Source: Streptomyces sp. LX-29
GTDB lineage: Bacteria > Actinomycetota > Actinomycetes > Streptomycetales > Streptomycetaceae
NCBI RefSeq assembly: GCF_029541745.1
Contig: NZ_CP089746.1
Location: forward strand, 5,341,559-5,405,558
DNA length: 64,000 bases
Reading direction: 5' to 3'
Part shown: piece by piece, positions 62,951 to 64,000 of the stretch
Layout: every line of letters starts with the position of its first letter
Numbering within the stretch: position 1 is the stretch's first letter
The notes under the pieces: model-generated
Database searches by the model: none
Told to the model about the DNA's origin: nothing
The model's input: the letters and a program-made list of their open reading frames with translations, nothing else
Made by a program: the position numbers and the translations under genes

Positions 62951-64000
62951 TCAGGTCGTGTCGAAGACGGAGTGCCGGGCGGCTCGCAGAGCGGTGCGCA
63001 GTGCGCCCTTGAGGATCGGGGAGCCCTCCACGGCGCTCAGCCGCAGTTCGGGCCGGGGCAGAGCGAGGTCGGTGAGCTCGGCTTCGACCAGCGACCGCAG
63101 CCGCTCGCCCCCCGCCTGCGGCACCGCGCCGGAGAGCACCACCAACTCCGGGTCCACCACGGCGACGACGGAGGCCAGCCCGGTGGCCAGCCGGCGGGCG
63201 AGCTCGGCGAGCACCGCGTCGCCGCGGCCCGGGGTGCGCAGCGCCTCGGCGAGCGCCGCGGGCGCCGCGTCGGCCGTGAACCCGTGCGCGCGGGCGAGCG
63301 TGAGCACGGCGGGGGAGGAGACGAGCATCTGGAACCCGCCACCCCCGTCCGCCCCGGCGGTGGCGTCCGAGCCGCCGCGCGCCAGCGGGGCGCCGGGCAG
63401 CGGCATGTACCCGATCTCGCCGGCCCCGCCGGTCGCGCCGCGCAGCGGGTTCCCGCCGAGCACGATGGCGGCGCCGACGCCGTCGTCCGCCCAGACGAGC
63501 ACGAAGTCGTCGAAGTCCTGGGCGGTGCCGTGGTGCTGCTCGGCGACGGCGGCGAGGTTGACGTCGTTCTCGATCACGACGGGGGTGCCGAGCGTTTCGG
63601 CGAGTTCCTCGCGCAGCGTGCGGGACTGCCAGCCGGGCAGGTGGGGTGCGTAGCGCAGGGCACCGGTGAGCGGGTCCAGCGCACCCGGCGTGCCGATCAC
63701 AGTGTGGTGCAGGTCCTTCCGCGTCAGCCCGGCGGCGCTGAGCGCGCCGTCCACCGCCTCCGCCACCAGCCGAACCGTCCGCTCCGGAGTGCCGTCGGCG
63801 AGGGCGGGCGCGCGGATCCGGTGCTCGCCGACGACCTCGCCGGTGATGTCCGCGACGGCGGCGGTGATGCCCCGCTCGGGGTCCACGGCGAGCGCGGCGA
63901 TCCGGGCGGCGGACGGCTCGATCTCGTAGAGCCGGGCGTTGGGCCCCGGCCGTCCGGTCGCGGTCCCGGTCGCCCGCACCAGCCCGGCGGCCTCCAGCCG
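62951..64000 (-). CDS. ROK-family transcriptional repressor, N-terminus outside the window
   Basis: At least 349 residues; the frame is open to the right edge, where RLEAAGLVRATG is the end of the N-terminal winged helix. The ROK sugar-binding domain shows VIGTPGALDPLTGALRYAP, VIENDVNLAAVAE, WADDGVGAAIVLGG and GATGGAGEIGYMP. The Cys-rich zinc motif of ROK kinases is lacking, as in many ROK repressors. It probably represses the adjoining sugar operon until its sugar ligand is present. Confidence 0.9.
   Translation of the reverse strand, partial: RLEAAGLVRATGTATGRPGPNARLYEIEPSAARIAALAVDPERGITAAVADITGEVVGEHRIRAPALADGTPERTVRLVAEAVDGALSAAGLTRKDLHHTVIGTPGALDPLTGALRYAPHLPGWQSRTLREELAETLGTPVVIENDVNLAAVAEQHHGTAQDFDDFVLVWADDGVGAAIVLGGNPLRGATGGAGEIGYMPLPGAPLARGGSDATAGADGGGGFQMLVSSPAVLTLARAHGFTADAAPAALAEALRTPGRGDAVLAELARRLATGLASVVAVVDPELVVLSGAVPQAGGERLRSLVEAELTDLALPRPELRLSAVEGSPILKGALRTALRAARHSVFDTT

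Overview
The window is very GC-rich (roughly 70%), with actinomycete gene density, GTG/TTG starts, frequent GTGA/ATGA stop-start overlaps, a melC1-melC2 tyrosinase pair, a LAL-type LuxR regulator and an actinomycete integrative element. It is best read as a Streptomyces (or close relative such as Kitasatospora) chromosome segment.

Layout. (1) 1-6.5 kb: a small cysteine-rich gene set on the minus strand, a divergent XRE/TPR regulator coupled to a GNAT acetyltransferase, then a WXG/LXG-like pair and a lipoprotein. (2) 6.6-19.3 kb: a specialised-metabolism block. An arginine 2-monooxygenase-like flavoenzyme, an acyl-CoA ligase and a stand-alone FabD-like acyltransferase together look like the 4-guanidinobutyryl starter-unit pathway of guanidino/amino-polyol polyketides. 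With them are a DrrAB-type exporter, a type II thioesterase that has lost its catalytic residues, a LAL regulator and a PAPS sulfotransferase (fitting a sulfated product of the clethramycin/mediomycin kind). No polyketide synthase lies in the window. (3) 19.5-29.2 kb: a DEDDh exonuclease-BRCT-TerD fusion, tRNA-Arg(TCT), two consecutive dynamin-like GTPases, a second-type SSB and a thioester-domain surface protein with a sortase signal.

(4) 29.4-43.15 kb: a complete actinomycete integrative and conjugative element (AICE) of about 13.75 kb, bounded by a 15-bp direct repeat. It carries int, xis, an iteron-rich region, an AAA ATPase and a primase-polymerase, a TraB-type translocase with a hairpin-rich repeat region beside it, small membrane and accessory genes, an XRE/TPR regulator and a GntR-Nudix fusion. 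Its only obvious cargo is a seven-repeat type I-E CRISPR array with six 32-nt spacers and a recognisable leader but no cas genes. The array is bracketed by two diverged copies of a ~55-bp hairpin element. This is the most unusual structure in the window.

(5) 43.2-46.7 kb: an EttA-type ABC-F ATPase, a hotdog thioesterase, a conserved actinobacterial protein and a group II truncated globin. (6) 47.1-58.3 kb: an 11-kb minus-strand run of GlnX-like membrane protein, GlnH-like binding protein, coiled-coil protein, PknG-like kinase, PP2C phosphatase, VWA protein and FHA protein. It looks like an enlarged version of the mycobacterial PknG-GlnH-GlnX amino-acid sensing system. (7) 58.5-64 kb: melC2-melC1, then a sugar locus (ROK regulator cut by the window edge, GH4 6-phospho-beta-glucosidase, BadF-type sugar kinase). 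The ABC transporter of this locus appears to have been deleted, leaving only the last ~28 codons of a permease.
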